From NCBI GenBank assembly GCA_964495075.1, contig CAZBUJ010000003.1, forward strand, positions 1 through 64,000: a DNA stretch of 64,000 nt. The letters are read 5' to 3'. This document shows, piece after piece, positions 42,207-51,596 of the stretch. Source of the stretch: JAFGJQ01 sp964495075 (GTDB taxonomy: Bacteria; Planctomycetota; Phycisphaerae; UBA1845). The number at the start of each line of letters is the position of its first letter. Position 1 is the first letter of the stretch. Made by a program: the position numbers and the translations under genes. A model generated the notes under the pieces. The model did not search any database. It saw only the letters and a list, made by a program, of their open reading frames with translations, and was not told where the DNA came from.

Positions 42207-43094
42207 TCAGACCCGTTCGACCCGGTCGGCCTGCACCCAGCCGGTCTTCCCGTCCGGCAGTTCGATGTGCCACCAATCGCCGCGGGTTTCCAGCACAACG
42301 AACTCCACTCCCTCGTGCAGCGGCTCCTTGAACTTCTGTTCGTAGTTGAGTCCGTTGCCTTTGCGGGCGATCACGTCGTCGGCCATGATGACGCCGGCCG
42401 GTCGGCGGTCCGCGAACTGCCACTGGATGAGCACGGACGCGCCGAACGACACCCAGATCACGGCCAGCAGGGCCGCCCACCGCCCGGTCCGAAACCGTTT
42501 GACGAACAAGCCGACCAGCGCGACCAGCCAGAACGCCACGTACGCCGCGAGGCCGGCCAGCAACCGCGTACGCATCGACAGCTCGTAGTGCAGGAAGAAG
42601 AGGGTCCGGAGGAACTCGTTTCCGCCACGCTCCGGGATCTGACTGCGGCACAGCGATCGGGCGAACTTCAGACTGCTCATCAATCGCCGGTCGCCGGGTG
42701 TCAGTTGCGCGGCGCGGCGATAGTTGAGGATGGCCGGACCGAGTCGGCCTTGCTGAAGCTCGGCGTTGCCGAGGTTGTAGTAGAGCCGGCCGTTGTGCAC
42801 GCCGGAGTCGATCAGCGCCTGGTACTTACGGGTGGCGGTGGCGAAGGCGTCCACCGCGGCGGCCGGATCCGAATCCTTCAGCGAGATGCCTTCCTCGAAC
42901 GCCGCCGACGCTTCGCTCAGCACGCCGACCCGTTCCTGCGGGGTGCGTGTCTCGGTGGCCGCGGCGGGCGTAACCGTCGCCGCGAGCAGCGCGAACAGCG
43001 CGTACGCCGCCCCGGCGCGTCGCGGCGCCTGCGGCGATCGGGCCGGTCGCGGCCGCGCCCTTAGAATCGTTGTCGTTCCAATGCCCGGATGCAT
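42207..43094 (-). CDS. batE: BatE-like protein: TPR plus SH3 domain
   Basis: The 295-aa product has a signal segment (AAYALFALLAATVTPAAA), TPR-like helices from ~55 to 145 (AVDAFATATRKYQALIDSGV, RLYYNLGNAELQQGRLGPAI), two membrane helices (~170-225) and a C-terminal bacterial SH3-type domain (VEFVVLETRGDWWHIELPDG, GWVQADRV). This order is that of BatE in Bacteroides/Leptospira-type aerotolerance operons. It is the last gene of the moxR-bat operon and overlaps the end of batD by 34 bases. The molecular role of Bat proteins is still poorly known. Confidence 0.8.
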   Translation of the reverse strand: MHPGIGTTTILRARPRPARSPQAPRRAGAAYALFALLAATVTPAAATETRTPQERVGVLSEASAAFEEGISLKDSDPAAAVDAFATATRKYQALIDSGVHNGRLYYNLGNAELQQGRLGPAILNYRRAAQLTPGDRRLMSSLKFARSLCRSQIPERGGNEFLRTLFFLHYELSMRTRLLAGLAAYVAFWLVALVGLFVKRFRTGRWAALLAVIWVSFGASVLIQWQFADRRPAGVIMADDVIARKGNGLNYEQKFKEPLHEGVEFVVLETRGDWWHIELPDGKTGWVQADRVERV

Positions 43095-44875
43095 TGCCTC
43101 GCGTCGGTCACCAGATTGTCGGTCTTGCCATCCGCCGAGCCTGCGTACCGGATGTCGTCACATGCGCCGAGCAACGCGTCGGCGCGTGCGATGATTTCGC
43201 CCGGGACCCCGGCCTGCCCCAGGACCGTGCGCACGTCGGCCCGCGTCATCCCGCCCGTGGGCAGGTTGCATCGGTCAGCCACGTAGCCGAGCAGGGCCCC
43301 GGCGACCCGCTCCGCCGCCTGCGTCCCGGTCGCCTGCTGCAGGGCGTGCATCGCGTTGCGCCGGGCGGACCGCCGGCGGGCGAGACCCCGGTCCTGCCGG
43401 AGACGCTGTCGCCGCCGCAACAACACCCAGCACAAGAGGTACAGGGCCGGCGGCGTCGCGGCAGTGGCCGCTTCCACCGGGCCGGGGGCAAAGCCTTGGT
43501 CGGCCAGGACCTCCTCCGCGTCGTAGTAGTTGGCCACGATTCCGCCCGCCACCTCCGTGAGCAGCGTCGGGGCCGGGGCCACCGGCTCCCCTTGAACGAC
43601 CTGCGAGATTCGCATGCGCTGGGCCGGCTCGACGGTGATCGGGATCGGATCGCTGTGCACCGTTTCAAACTTGCCCGCGGCCGGGTCAAAGTAGGCCAAC
43701 GGGATGGACGGAATCTCGGTCACCTGATCGTTCTTGGGGAAGATGCTCTGCGTGAACCGCTTGACGCCGTCACCGATCGTCCCGGCCAGTTCGCTCTCCC
43801 GGGGCACCTGAAAACCTTCCGTCAACTCGGGCACGGAGGCGAGATCCGGGGCACGGAGCAGGTCGAGCCGCGTCCTTCCTTCGCCGCGAATCGTCATGGT
43901 GAGCGTGATCGGATCGCCCACCCGCACTTCCGTCGGCTTGGCGGCCACGTCCAGCGACATTGTGCCCACCGCACCGCGATAGGACGGCGGCCGATCCTGG
44001 GTGGGAATCTCCATGACTTCGATCGGCTTCATGTTGGCGGCAGCGGTGATGATGCGAGACCGGGTGATCTCCACCTGGCTGGTGAAGGACCAGATACTGG
44101 GCCGCAGTTGCAACGGGTATTTCAGGACAACGCGGATGTCGTCCAGGATCCACGGACCGGGCTGCTCGGGCCAGACCGTCTTCTTGAGTTCGTAGAGGAA
44201 GTATTCGCGCCGTTGGCCTTCCGCGTCTTCCCGGATGACACGCGTGCCGCCGGGCACCGCGTCGCTCCTGAGCAGTTCGTCGATGTCGGCCTTGAACGCG
44301 CCCCACTCACAGCGATCGAACTGGATCAGGCTGAACATGGACGTCGCGTTGAGATCAATCTGCGGCCGGCGCTGGGCGTAGGGCTTGATCCAGATCTGGA
44401 GCGTGAGGTCGACCGGCTCGCCGACGTACAGCGACTCGCGGTCACCCTGAACCTCGACGAACAGCAGGCTGCCGGTCTCGGACTTGACGGCGACGATGTT
44501 GAACGGGCCGGTGTACTCGATCTCGCCGTCGACCCGCACGGGAATCGGCGGCACGCGAATGGTCCCCGCCCGGGTCGGGATCAGTTCGAGCCGGTAGATC
44601 TTGGACACCGTCCGGTTCATGCGCCCGTTGATGATCGACGTGTAGCTGCGCTCGATGGAGCTGCCGACCACGCGCAGGGTGGCACCGTCGATCTCCGGCG
44701 GTTCGGGGCCGCCCACGTCCTCGGCGTCGGACACGGTGATCTGGACCGTCACCGCCTCGTTGACATAGGTCTGCCGCGCAGACACTTCGAGGCTGACCTC
44801 CGGCACCCGGGCCGCGGCCGGCACGCCGATCACGGCGGCGATCAGAATGAAGACGAGCGTCCGGACCATCACCAA
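43061..44875 (-). CDS. batD: BatD-like aerotolerance protein
   Basis: The 604-aa product has a signal peptide (LVFILIAAVIGVPAAARV) and a long beta-sandwich periplasmic part with repeated Ig-like units (VSLEVSARQTYVNEAVTVQI, RLELIPTRAGTIRVPPIPVR, DRESLYVGEPVDLTLQIWIK). A single membrane helix (PPALYLLCWVLL) lies near residue 460, and a basic cytoplasmic tail follows. This is the BatD architecture. The start overlaps the end of batC by seven bases. It probably interacts with the VWA proteins BatA and BatB at the inner membrane. Confidence 0.85.
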   Translation of the reverse strand: MVMVRTLVFILIAAVIGVPAAARVPEVSLEVSARQTYVNEAVTVQITVSDAEDVGGPEPPEIDGATLRVVGSSIERSYTSIINGRMNRTVSKIYRLELIPTRAGTIRVPPIPVRVDGEIEYTGPFNIVAVKSETGSLLFVEVQGDRESLYVGEPVDLTLQIWIKPYAQRRPQIDLNATSMFSLIQFDRCEWGAFKADIDELLRSDAVPGGTRVIREDAEGQRREYFLYELKKTVWPEQPGPWILDDIRVVLKYPLQLRPSIWSFTSQVEITRSRIITAAANMKPIEVMEIPTQDRPPSYRGAVGTMSLDVAAKPTEVRVGDPITLTMTIRGEGRTRLDLLRAPDLASVPELTEGFQVPRESELAGTIGDGVKRFTQSIFPKNDQVTEIPSIPLAYFDPAAGKFETVHSDPIPITVEPAQRMRISQVVQGEPVAPAPTLLTEVAGGIVANYYDAEEVLADQGFAPGPVEAATAATPPALYLLCWVLLRRRQRLRQDRGLARRRSARRNAMHALQQATGTQAAERVAGALLGYVADRCNLPTGGMTRADVRTVLGQAGVPGEIIARADALLGACDDIRYAGSADGKTDNLVTDARQCIRALERQRF

Positions 44876-45849
44876 TCCCGTCTCACCGGCGGCAACTTGC
44901 CGGTGACCCGACGCCGCAATTCCTCACGTCGTTCGCGCTCCTTGTCGCGGACGGCCTGCAACAACCGATCCGCCTCCTCCGCGGACATCTTTCGTGTTTC
45001 CTGTTCCCGGGCCTGCCCCGGCGGTTGCTGTTTCTCCTCGTCCCCCTGCTGCTGCTCTTCCGGCGACGCCTGCGGCGGTTGCTGCTCCTGCGGTTGGTCC
45101 TGCTTTTCCTCTTGATCCTGGCCGGGCGGCGACTGTTGTTCCTGCTGCTGATCTTGTTCGTCCTGGCCTTCCTGCGGTTGTTGCTGCTGTTGCTGATCGC
45201 CCTGCTGCGGGTCGGGCTGGTCGGGCTGCTCGCCCTGCTGACCCTGCGACGGCTGCGAGCTGGGGTTCTGTTGCTGTTGTTTCTGCTTTTCCTCCTCCTC
45301 TTTCTTTTTCTTGTCGAGGAGGTCCTTGATGAGCAGGTGCGCCGTTTCAATGTTGGCTCGTGCGTCGGTGTCCTCGGGATCCAGGGCAAGCGCGTCGCGG
45401 TAATGCGAAATGGCCAGCTCGGCCTTCTCGATCGCCCCGGAGAGATCCGACAGGCGCTCCAGCGCCTCCGAATAAGCACAGTTCCCGAGATTGAATTTGA
45501 TGCGCTCCTCGATGTCGAGATCGCGCGTGGTGAGGGCCCGGTTGAACAGCTCGCGGGCCTTTTCATAGTTGCCCAGCCGGTACTCGGCGATCGCCTGGTC
45601 ATAGACGAGTTGCGGCATGTCGGGCAACATGACCTCGGCCTCGCGCAGGCCTTTCAGGGCGTCGGCGTACTCGCCCGTCTTCAGCGCTTCGATCGCATCG
45701 GCGGCCGTGCGCCGCGCGTCGGTCTCCGTGGCGGCGACGGCGGTGGCCGCCACGACCGTCGTCAACGCAGCCGACAACCATGCCAGCCACCGGCACCGCC
45801 CGCCCGCGTGGCCATCCATGTTTTCGTTCCGCATTCGGACACTCATCAT
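44869..45849 (-). CDS. batC: BatC-like TPR protein with Gln/Glu/Pro-rich low-complexity tail
   Basis: From the ATG at 45849 the product is 326 aa. A membrane/signal segment (WLAWLSAALTTVVAATAVAA) precedes TPR units (residues ~55-190: AADAIEALKTGEYADALKGL, YDQAIAEYRLGNYEKARELF). A tail of about 100 residues is almost entirely Gln, Glu, Pro, Asp, Gly and Lys, and a charged helix ends the protein (EEADRLLQAVRDKERERREE). The start is supported by GGAGGG upstream and by an ATGA overlap with the batB stop. TPR with a low-complexity tail is typical of BatC. The upstream in-frame extension to 45951 lies inside batB. Confidence 0.82.
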   Translation of the reverse strand: MMSVRMRNENMDGHAGGRCRWLAWLSAALTTVVAATAVAATETDARRTAADAIEALKTGEYADALKGLREAEVMLPDMPQLVYDQAIAEYRLGNYEKARELFNRALTTRDLDIEERIKFNLGNCAYSEALERLSDLSGAIEKAELAISHYRDALALDPEDTDARANIETAHLLIKDLLDKKKKEEEEKQKQQQQNPSSQPSQGQQGEQPDQPDPQQGDQQQQQQPQEGQDEQDQQQEQQSPPGQDQEEKQDQPQEQQPPQASPEEQQQGDEEKQQPPGQAREQETRKMSAEEADRLLQAVRDKERERREELRRRVTGKLPPVRRDW

Positions 45850-46889
45850 GCCGCCCTCCGCATCCGCCTGGCTTGGGTTGACGAACGCGATCTGCGATCG
45901 GTCATGACGGTTTCGAGCACAAGCAACGCCAGGGCCAGCCCGGCAAACCACTGAAATCGCGGGATCAACACCTGCTTCTGCGCCACTTCCAACTCGCGCT
46001 CACGCACCTTGGCGTTGATTTGCTCGTAAACCTCCTTGAAGTCCGCGTCGGCGGTTCCGACGCCGAAGTACGCGCCCCCGCCCACGACGGCCATCTCCTG
46101 CAATGTGCGGGGATCGAGCTTGGACCAGACCTCCTGGCCGTCGTAGACCATGTACTTGCGGCCGGCGCCGTCTTCCACCGGGATGCGCGCGCCGCGGCCG
46201 GCATCGCCAAACCCCACGGTGAATACCCGAATGCCATGGTCCTCCCACGCCGCCCGGGCGGCATCGACGGGATAGCTCTCGTGATCCTCCCCGTCGGTGA
46301 TGACCAGCAGGGCCTTGTGGTCCTTGACGCGGTCGACGAAGCTCGCGGCCGCGAGTCGCACCGCGTTGCCGATCTGCGTGCCCCCGCGGGGGGCGCTTCG
46401 CACGTCCACCTCGTCGAGGATCATCCGCAGCGCACCGTAGTTGATCGTCAACGGACACGTGAGCACCGGGGTCCCCGCAAACGTGACCAGCCCGATCCGA
46501 TCGCCCGGCAGTTGGGCCACGAGGCCCTTCAACTCCTCCTTGGCCCGGTCGAGGCGGTTAGGCGCGATGTCCTCGGCCAGCATCGACTTGGATACGTCCA
46601 GCACCACCATCAAATCGATGCCCTTGCGGGGCATGACCACGTATTGCTCACCCCACTTCGGGCCGGCGCAGGCCACGGCCAGCGAGGCGGCGGCGAGCAG
46701 CACCAGCAACGCCTTGAATCGCTGGCGCCGGTGACTGACGTACGGGAGCAGCCGGTCCAGCAGGTTGCCGGTCGCGAACCGGCGCAACGCCCGCGACTTC
46801 CCGGCGAAGCCGTACCCGAAGATCAGCCCCAGCACGACCACGAGCCAGAGCAGATGGAGCAGTTGTCGATGTTCGAAATGCTCGTACAA
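45846..46889 (-). CDS. batB: BatB-like VWA-domain membrane protein
   Basis: The 347-aa product has two membrane helices at the N-terminus (LLHLLWLVVVLGLIFGYGF, FKALLVLLAAASLAVACAG), a von Willebrand A domain with the MIDAS motif DVSKSM (residue ~95) plus a later TDGED, and a final helix (FAGLALALLVLETVM). BatB pairs with BatA in the Bat complex. It starts 26 bases after batA ends and overlaps batC by ATGA. All metal-site residues that can be seen are intact. Confidence 0.88.
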   Translation of the reverse strand: MYEHFEHRQLLHLLWLVVVLGLIFGYGFAGKSRALRRFATGNLLDRLLPYVSHRRQRFKALLVLLAAASLAVACAGPKWGEQYVVMPRKGIDLMVVLDVSKSMLAEDIAPNRLDRAKEELKGLVAQLPGDRIGLVTFAGTPVLTCPLTINYGALRMILDEVDVRSAPRGGTQIGNAVRLAAASFVDRVKDHKALLVITDGEDHESYPVDAARAAWEDHGIRVFTVGFGDAGRGARIPVEDGAGRKYMVYDGQEVWSKLDPRTLQEMAVVGGGAYFGVGTADADFKEVYEQINAKVRERELEVAQKQVLIPRFQWFAGLALALLVLETVMTDRRSRSSTQARRMRRAA

Positions 46890-46915
46890 CTTTCTTTCGT
46901 CGCCGTGCCCTGCCG

Positions 46916-48124
46916 TCAGGGCACCTTTCGAAACACACTGTTCACCAGAACCACTTCCAGGCCCAGCACGATAAAGGCGGTCAGCAGCACGGAGGGTAGT
47001 TCCATCCCGAGCACGCGAATCGGAGCGGTGGCCAGCTCCCGCTTCTGCCGGTACCGTTTTTCCTCGATCTCCACCCGTTCGAGTTCGTCAATCTGCGCGT
47101 AGATCTTGGTCAGCGACTCCGTATCCACGGCCCGGAAGTATTGCCCGCCCGTGATGTCGGCCACGCGTTTCAACGTGTCCTCGTCGATCTGCAATTGCTG
47201 CGGTTGCAGCACGGCCCGGCCGAACATGTCCACCAGCGGCATCGGCACCCGGCCGTCCGTGCCCGCCCCGATCGTGTACACCTTGATGTCGAGGGCAGCC
47301 GCGATCTCGGCGGCTTTCTCGGGCGTGATGTCGCCCTTGTTGTTGAGGCCGTCCGTCAGGAGAACGATGATCTTGCTTTTGATCTTCTTGGCCTCGATCA
47401 GGTTGCGGCGCCGGTCCAGGTCGCGTAGCTTCTCGACGCCCAGGGCGATGGCATCCCCGATGGCCGTCCCGTCCTCCGCGCCGAGCAGCGCGAACTGCGC
47501 CTTGAGCTCCCGGGCCTTGGGCTCGTCGCCGGCTTGCGCGGCCCGCCGGATCTGCCGCTCCAGCTCGATCAGCCGTCGCTGGTTGTCGAGGGTCATGGGC
47601 GTCTCGATCTTTTCGAGCGTGTTGGTCAGCGTGGCGTGGTCGAGCGTCAGCGGCACCTTGGTGTCGGCGAAGCCGGCGAAGGTAATCAACCCGACCAGAT
47701 CATCGCCACGACCGGGAAGGTCATCGCCGTTGCCGACGATGAAATCCTGCACGACGCGTTTGACGACGTCGAGTCGACTGACGCGCTCGCGGTCGAGTAT
47801 GAAATCCAGCGCCTCCATGCTGCCGGAGCGATCGACGATCAACTCGATGGCGATGCCTTCGGAGAAAACCCGCGTCTGCTCGTCGTCTTTTTGCGGACGG
47901 GCCAGCGCGACGGCGAGGAGCAGGATCGCCAGCGATCGCAGCAGCGGCACGAGAAACTGCATCCGCGTGCGCACGCTGCCGCCCTGCCGCCGGACGGGTG
48001 CGATCGACGAGAACCGGATCGTCGCGTGCTTGCCCCGCCGGAACCAGCGCCACCAGACCACCACCACCAACAGCCCCAGCAACAGGAACCACGGTGCGCC
48101 GAAGATGTCCAACCACGAGCTCAT
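46916..48124 (-). CDS. batA: BatA-like VWA-domain membrane protein
   Basis: The 402-aa product has an N-terminal pair of hydrophobic helices (APWFLLLGLLVVVVWWRWF and LRSLAILLLAVALA), a VWA domain with MIDAS motif DRSGSM near residue 93 and TDGLNNKGDI later, and a C-terminal helix (VLLTAFIVLGLEVVLVNSVF). An inserted charged helix (RRLIELERQIRRAAQAGDEP) of about 40 residues lies within the VWA domain, which is longer than usual there. The start overlaps the preceding lipoprotein gene by ATGA at 48121-48124. Confidence 0.88.
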   Translation of the reverse strand: MSSWLDIFGAPWFLLLGLLVVVVWWRWFRRGKHATIRFSSIAPVRRQGGSVRTRMQFLVPLLRSLAILLLAVALARPQKDDEQTRVFSEGIAIELIVDRSGSMEALDFILDRERVSRLDVVKRVVQDFIVGNGDDLPGRGDDLVGLITFAGFADTKVPLTLDHATLTNTLEKIETPMTLDNQRRLIELERQIRRAAQAGDEPKARELKAQFALLGAEDGTAIGDAIALGVEKLRDLDRRRNLIEAKKIKSKIIVLLTDGLNNKGDITPEKAAEIAAALDIKVYTIGAGTDGRVPMPLVDMFGRAVLQPQQLQIDEDTLKRVADITGGQYFRAVDTESLTKIYAQIDELERVEIEEKRYRQKRELATAPIRVLGMELPSVLLTAFIVLGLEVVLVNSVFRKVP

Positions 48125-49218
48125 GCGGCGACCTCCCGCGGCCCGGCGGTGGGCACGCCGTCTTCCTCCGGCCGTCCGACCGGCCTGGTCTCCTCGACGA
48201 AGTCGCGGGCGGAGTGGAACGCACGCTCAATCTCCCCGACGCCCGGTTCGTAGCGGGCGAACTTCACCAGATCGCAGGCCTGAAGGAACTCCGCCAGCCG
48301 CCGCTTGTGCCCGTCCGACAGCACGCCGCTCGACTGCGTGTCGCGGAGAAACTCCTCCGTCGTCTGCTCGGCGGCCATCAGTCCGAACCGCAGCTCGATG
48401 TACACCCGGGTGATTTCGCTGAGCCGATAGAAGAACTCCTGCACGAACCCCTGCTCGACCAGTTGATCGTCGATCAGATGACGCAGCTGATCGAACGCCC
48501 AGTCGTGCGGGGCCATGACCCGCCGACGGGCCGGCCGGCGGCGCCAGCGACAGATCGCCCAGATGATCAGCACCAGCACGAGCAAGCCGCCCGCGGCGGC
48601 GATCCCGAGCTTTAACCAGAACTGCGTCGGTTCGGCCGGAAGGGCCACCGGACCCTTGATGTCGCGAAACTGCGTGGGGTCGAACTCCCCTTCCAACAAC
48701 GAGGTGACTTCCACCGGGATGGGCTCCGTCTCGATTTCGCCTTCGATCGGCTCCGCCCCGGGATCGGACTCGCGCTTCCGGGCATCGACGAACCGGACGG
48801 TCATCGCCGGGATGACGTATTCACCCGACAGAAAAGTGTCCAGGTCGTACCGCTGCTCCCACCGCCGGGTCTCCGTCTGGGCCTGCGGCGGCTGATCGAT
48901 GAAGTCGCGGATCTGAAACTGGCCGAGGTTCTCGCCGAAGTCCGGCAGGGTCACCTCCACCCCCGCCGGCGCCTCGGCCGCGATGGTCACGTGCAGGGTC
49001 TCGGCGATCGTGACGGTCTTTTTGTCGCAGGTTACGGTCACCTTCACGGGCCCACGTTCCGCCGTCCGGACCACCGGTTCGGGGACGGGCTTCTCATCCG
49101 CGCCGCCCCCGATGTCGCAGCCAGCGAGGAGCGCACACGCGGCCAGGGCGACGTACAGGCGGGTCGGCGCGGCGCGGCCGGCCCGAAGGGCTCCGGTTGT
49201 GCGCGGGCGGTGACTCAT
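48121..49218 (-). CDS. Bat-operon lipoprotein with membrane helix and DUF4381-like cytoplasmic tail
   Basis: From the ATG at 49218 the product is 365 aa. It begins with a lipoprotein-like signal (RLYVALAACALLAGC), followed by BatD-like beta-sandwich sequence (VKVTVTCDKKTVTIAETLHV). A membrane helix (LGIAAAGGLLVLVLIIWAIC) lies near residue 200, and a helical cytoplasmic part follows (EFFYRLSEITRVYIELRFGL, TTEEFLRDTQSSG) resembling the tail of DUF4381 proteins in MoxR-DUF58 operons. A lipobox plus an internal membrane helix is unusual; the first hydrophobic segment may simply be a signal. Both ends overlap neighbours by ATGA, showing tight coupling. Confidence 0.7.
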   Translation of the reverse strand: MSHRPRTTGALRAGRAAPTRLYVALAACALLAGCDIGGGADEKPVPEPVVRTAERGPVKVTVTCDKKTVTIAETLHVTIAAEAPAGVEVTLPDFGENLGQFQIRDFIDQPPQAQTETRRWEQRYDLDTFLSGEYVIPAMTVRFVDARKRESDPGAEPIEGEIETEPIPVEVTSLLEGEFDPTQFRDIKGPVALPAEPTQFWLKLGIAAAGGLLVLVLIIWAICRWRRRPARRRVMAPHDWAFDQLRHLIDDQLVEQGFVQEFFYRLSEITRVYIELRFGLMAAEQTTEEFLRDTQSSGVLSDGHKRRLAEFLQACDLVKFARYEPGVGEIERAFHSARDFVEETRPVGRPEEDGVPTAGPREVAA

Positions 49219-50624
49219 TTCTTGTCCGCGGCAGGCTTGGCCGGCGAGAGGGCAAACGCCTCCGGATACATCCGCACGCGGCCGGCCTCCAGTAATTCCT
49301 TGACGAACTGTTCGCTGACTTCCTGTCGTCGGGCGACCCGTGTATCGAACGCCACGCGATCCCGTACCTCGTCCAGCGAGCGGTCGACCCGCTCCGTCCG
49401 GTCCACGACTCTGATCACTTCCCAGCCGGCCTCGCTCTTGTACGGCTCGACCAGCACGGAGCCCGGCGCCGCCTCCCACAGGCGGGCGTGGAGGGCCGCG
49501 TCGCGGCCGATGCCCGGCACCGAGTCGCCGTCCCGGCGGATCGGGCGCGGCAACCGGCCACCGCTGCTTCGCGTCTGGGCGTCCTGCGAGGCGCCACGTG
49601 CCAACCCTTCAAACGATTCACCGGCGTTGGCGCGGGCGATGATCTGTTCCGCTTCCTCGCGGGTGTCGCAGAGTATGTGCGCGATGGTCGTCGTCGCCGG
49701 GTCCGCGTAGCGATCCTTGTTCGCTTCGAAGTAGCGTTCGATGTCCTGCTGGGTCACCGTCGCCCGCTTGTCGATTTCCTGGGCCATCAGCACGTCGGCG
49801 AGCATGGTGTCCGCCATCGCGACGACGCGCTCGCGGAAGGCGGGCGACTCGTCGACCCCCTGGCGCCGGGCTTCCTTGGCCAGCACCCGCGAGATCACGA
49901 TCCGCTGGAGTTGGCGGGCCTTCTCCTGCGGATCCGACAACTGTTCGTACAACCGCTGCCGGAACGCGTCAGCCTCCTCCGGCGTCAGCCCGCGCTGGGA
50001 GTTGATCGTTTGCTCGATCTGGTCCTGCACGATGCGGTCGAACTCGGAGACGGTCATTTTCTGACCGTCGATGTCGGCCACGACCTGCTGACCGGCCAGG
50101 GTGCCGTCGTCGGACGTCGGCGTGGCCCGTTCGGCCATCTCGCGGGCCAGGTCGCCGTACTGCCCCAGCTTGCGGAAACACTCGCGCACGCCCATGGTGA
50201 TCAGGCGCTGAAGTTCCTCGTCCGGCGTGCCGCGGGCGCCGAGCAGCTGTTCGGCGAGGTAGTATTGGCGGATCGCCTCGTCGTAATCGCCGGCGAGCTG
50301 TTTGAGCTTGCCGACGCGGAGCATGATCTTGGCCGCCTGATCGGCGTCGAGGGGCGCCTCCCGGACGTACGCTTCCCACGATTCGGCCGCCGCGACGGGC
50401 AGGTTCTTGTCTTCGAGCCGGATCGCGAGCTCCTTGTGGTCCTCGGGCGTCACCAGCGGACCGCCCTGCGTCCAGGCGACCGGCCCCTGGGTCGGCAATC
50501 GCAGCAGCACGACAATGTGCAGGACCAGCAACACGAGGACCAGGGCGAGGGTCAGGCCGACCGCCGCGCTGGATCGTGGTCGTGGCGGGCGTTGCGGCAG
50601 CTCCAGGTTCGGACTTCTTGACAT
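49215..50624 (-). CDS. Membrane-anchored parvulin-type peptidyl-prolyl isomerase
   Basis: From the ATG at 50624 the product is 469 aa. A basic start and one membrane helix (VGLTLALVLVLLVLHIVVLL) precede TPR-like helices (residues ~65-165). A SurA/PrsA-like chaperone region follows (MTVSEFDRIVQDQIEQTINS, EKARQLQRIVISRVLAKEAR), then a parvulin domain (TTTIAHILCDTREEAEQIIA, SSGGRLPRPIRRDG, GSVLVEPYKSEAGWEVIRVV). Parvulins speed proline isomerisation during folding of exported proteins. It lies between the DUF58 gene (2-base gap) and the lipoprotein gene (ATGA overlap) inside the moxR-bat operon, so it may fold Bat components or their substrates. The much longer in-frame reading upstream overlaps the DUF58 gene and is not used. 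Confidence 0.85.
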   Translation of the reverse strand: MSRSPNLELPQRPPRPRSSAAVGLTLALVLVLLVLHIVVLLRLPTQGPVAWTQGGPLVTPEDHKELAIRLEDKNLPVAAAESWEAYVREAPLDADQAAKIMLRVGKLKQLAGDYDEAIRQYYLAEQLLGARGTPDEELQRLITMGVRECFRKLGQYGDLAREMAERATPTSDDGTLAGQQVVADIDGQKMTVSEFDRIVQDQIEQTINSQRGLTPEEADAFRQRLYEQLSDPQEKARQLQRIVISRVLAKEARRQGVDESPAFRERVVAMADTMLADVLMAQEIDKRATVTQQDIERYFEANKDRYADPATTTIAHILCDTREEAEQIIARANAGESFEGLARGASQDAQTRSSGGRLPRPIRRDGDSVPGIGRDAALHARLWEAAPGSVLVEPYKSEAGWEVIRVVDRTERVDRSLDEVRDRVAFDTRVARRQEVSEQFVKELLEAGRVRMYPEAFALSPAKPAADKK

Positions 50625-50626
50625 GA

Positions 50627-51502
50627 CTAGATCCTCGCCTCCCTCGCCCGGAAAAACTTCATCAGCGGCTCGACGAACGATTCGCCGGTGGTGACCCGGA
50701 TCGCCTCCACATCCAGCCGCCGAAACATCTGGTCGCGACGGTCCGCCGCCACCACCGACTCCACGGCGTAACCCCGACGGATCTGCCGGTTGGACGTATC
50801 CACCAGCACGGTCTCGCCCGTCTCGGCGTCGGCCAGCTCGATCAGGCCCACGTCGGGCAACTGCCACTCCCAGCGATCCGCGACCGCGACGGGGATCAGA
50901 TCGTGCCGCCGGCGGGCGACCCGGAGCTTGTGCTCGTAGCCTGCGTCCTGGAAATCGCTGACCAGGAACACGACGGCCCGCCGCGCCGTCACGCTGTTGA
51001 GGTAATCCAGGGCGGCGGCCACGTCGGTCCCCCGACCGGCCGGCTCGTGGTAGAGCAGCTCGCGGATGACCCGCAGCACGTGCCCGGTTCCCTTCTTGGC
51101 GGGCACGAACTTCTCCACCCGGTCGGAGAACAGGATCAGGCCGACCTTGTCGTTGTTGGTGATGGCGGAGAACGCCAGCGTGGCGCATACTTCAGCCACG
51201 AGTTCACGCTTGAACTGCTGCGACGACCCGAAGTCCTGCGACCGGCTGACGTCCACGAGGAGCATGACGGTCAGCTCGCGTTCCTCGCGGAACACCTTCA
51301 CGAACGGCTCGCCATAGCGGGCGCTGACGTTCCAGTCGATGGTGCGAACGTCGTCTCCGATCTGGTACTGGCGGACCTCCTCGAACTCCACGCCCCGGCC
51401 CTTGAACGCGGAGTGGTACTGGCCCGCGAGCACGTCGTTGACCATGTGCGACGTACGGATCTGAATCCGACGGATCTTCTTGAGCAGTTCTTTCGGGATC
51501 AC
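50627..51502 (-). CDS. DUF58 domain (VWA-like) protein
   Basis: From the GTG at 51502 the product is 291 aa. It has the DUF58 signature GRGVEFEEVRQYQIGDDVRT followed by IDWNVSARYGEPFVK, then a VWA-like part (VMLLVDVSRSQDFGSS, FLVSDFQDAGYE). DUF58 proteins are encoded beside MoxR ATPases and are thought to be their partners. An in-frame ATG 23 codons upstream gives a Pro/Arg-rich extension without similarity. It lies 94 bases after moxR and two bases before the PPIase gene, second in the nine-gene operon. Confidence 0.88.
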   Translation of the reverse strand: MIPKELLKKIRRIQIRTSHMVNDVLAGQYHSAFKGRGVEFEEVRQYQIGDDVRTIDWNVSARYGEPFVKVFREERELTVMLLVDVSRSQDFGSSQQFKRELVAEVCATLAFSAITNNDKVGLILFSDRVEKFVPAKKGTGHVLRVIRELLYHEPAGRGTDVAAALDYLNSVTARRAVVFLVSDFQDAGYEHKLRVARRRHDLIPVAVADRWEWQLPDVGLIELADAETGETVLVDTSNRQIRRGYAVESVVAADRRDQMFRRLDVEAIRVTTGESFVEPLMKFFRAREARI

Positions 51503-51596
51503 GGCCCTGTCTTCAACCTGTGCCGTCCGCGGCGGCGCCCCCTGCACCGCACGCCCCAATCCGACGTCCAACCGAAGCCCGCGCCGCGCGTGCGCA

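Noticed and set aside
49215..51188. A 657-aa reading of the PPIase gene starting at 51188.
   Set aside because: The first 188 residues are Arg/Gly/Pro-rich and overlap the DUF58 gene on the same strand in another frame. The ATG at 50624 gives a normal membrane anchor followed by known domains.
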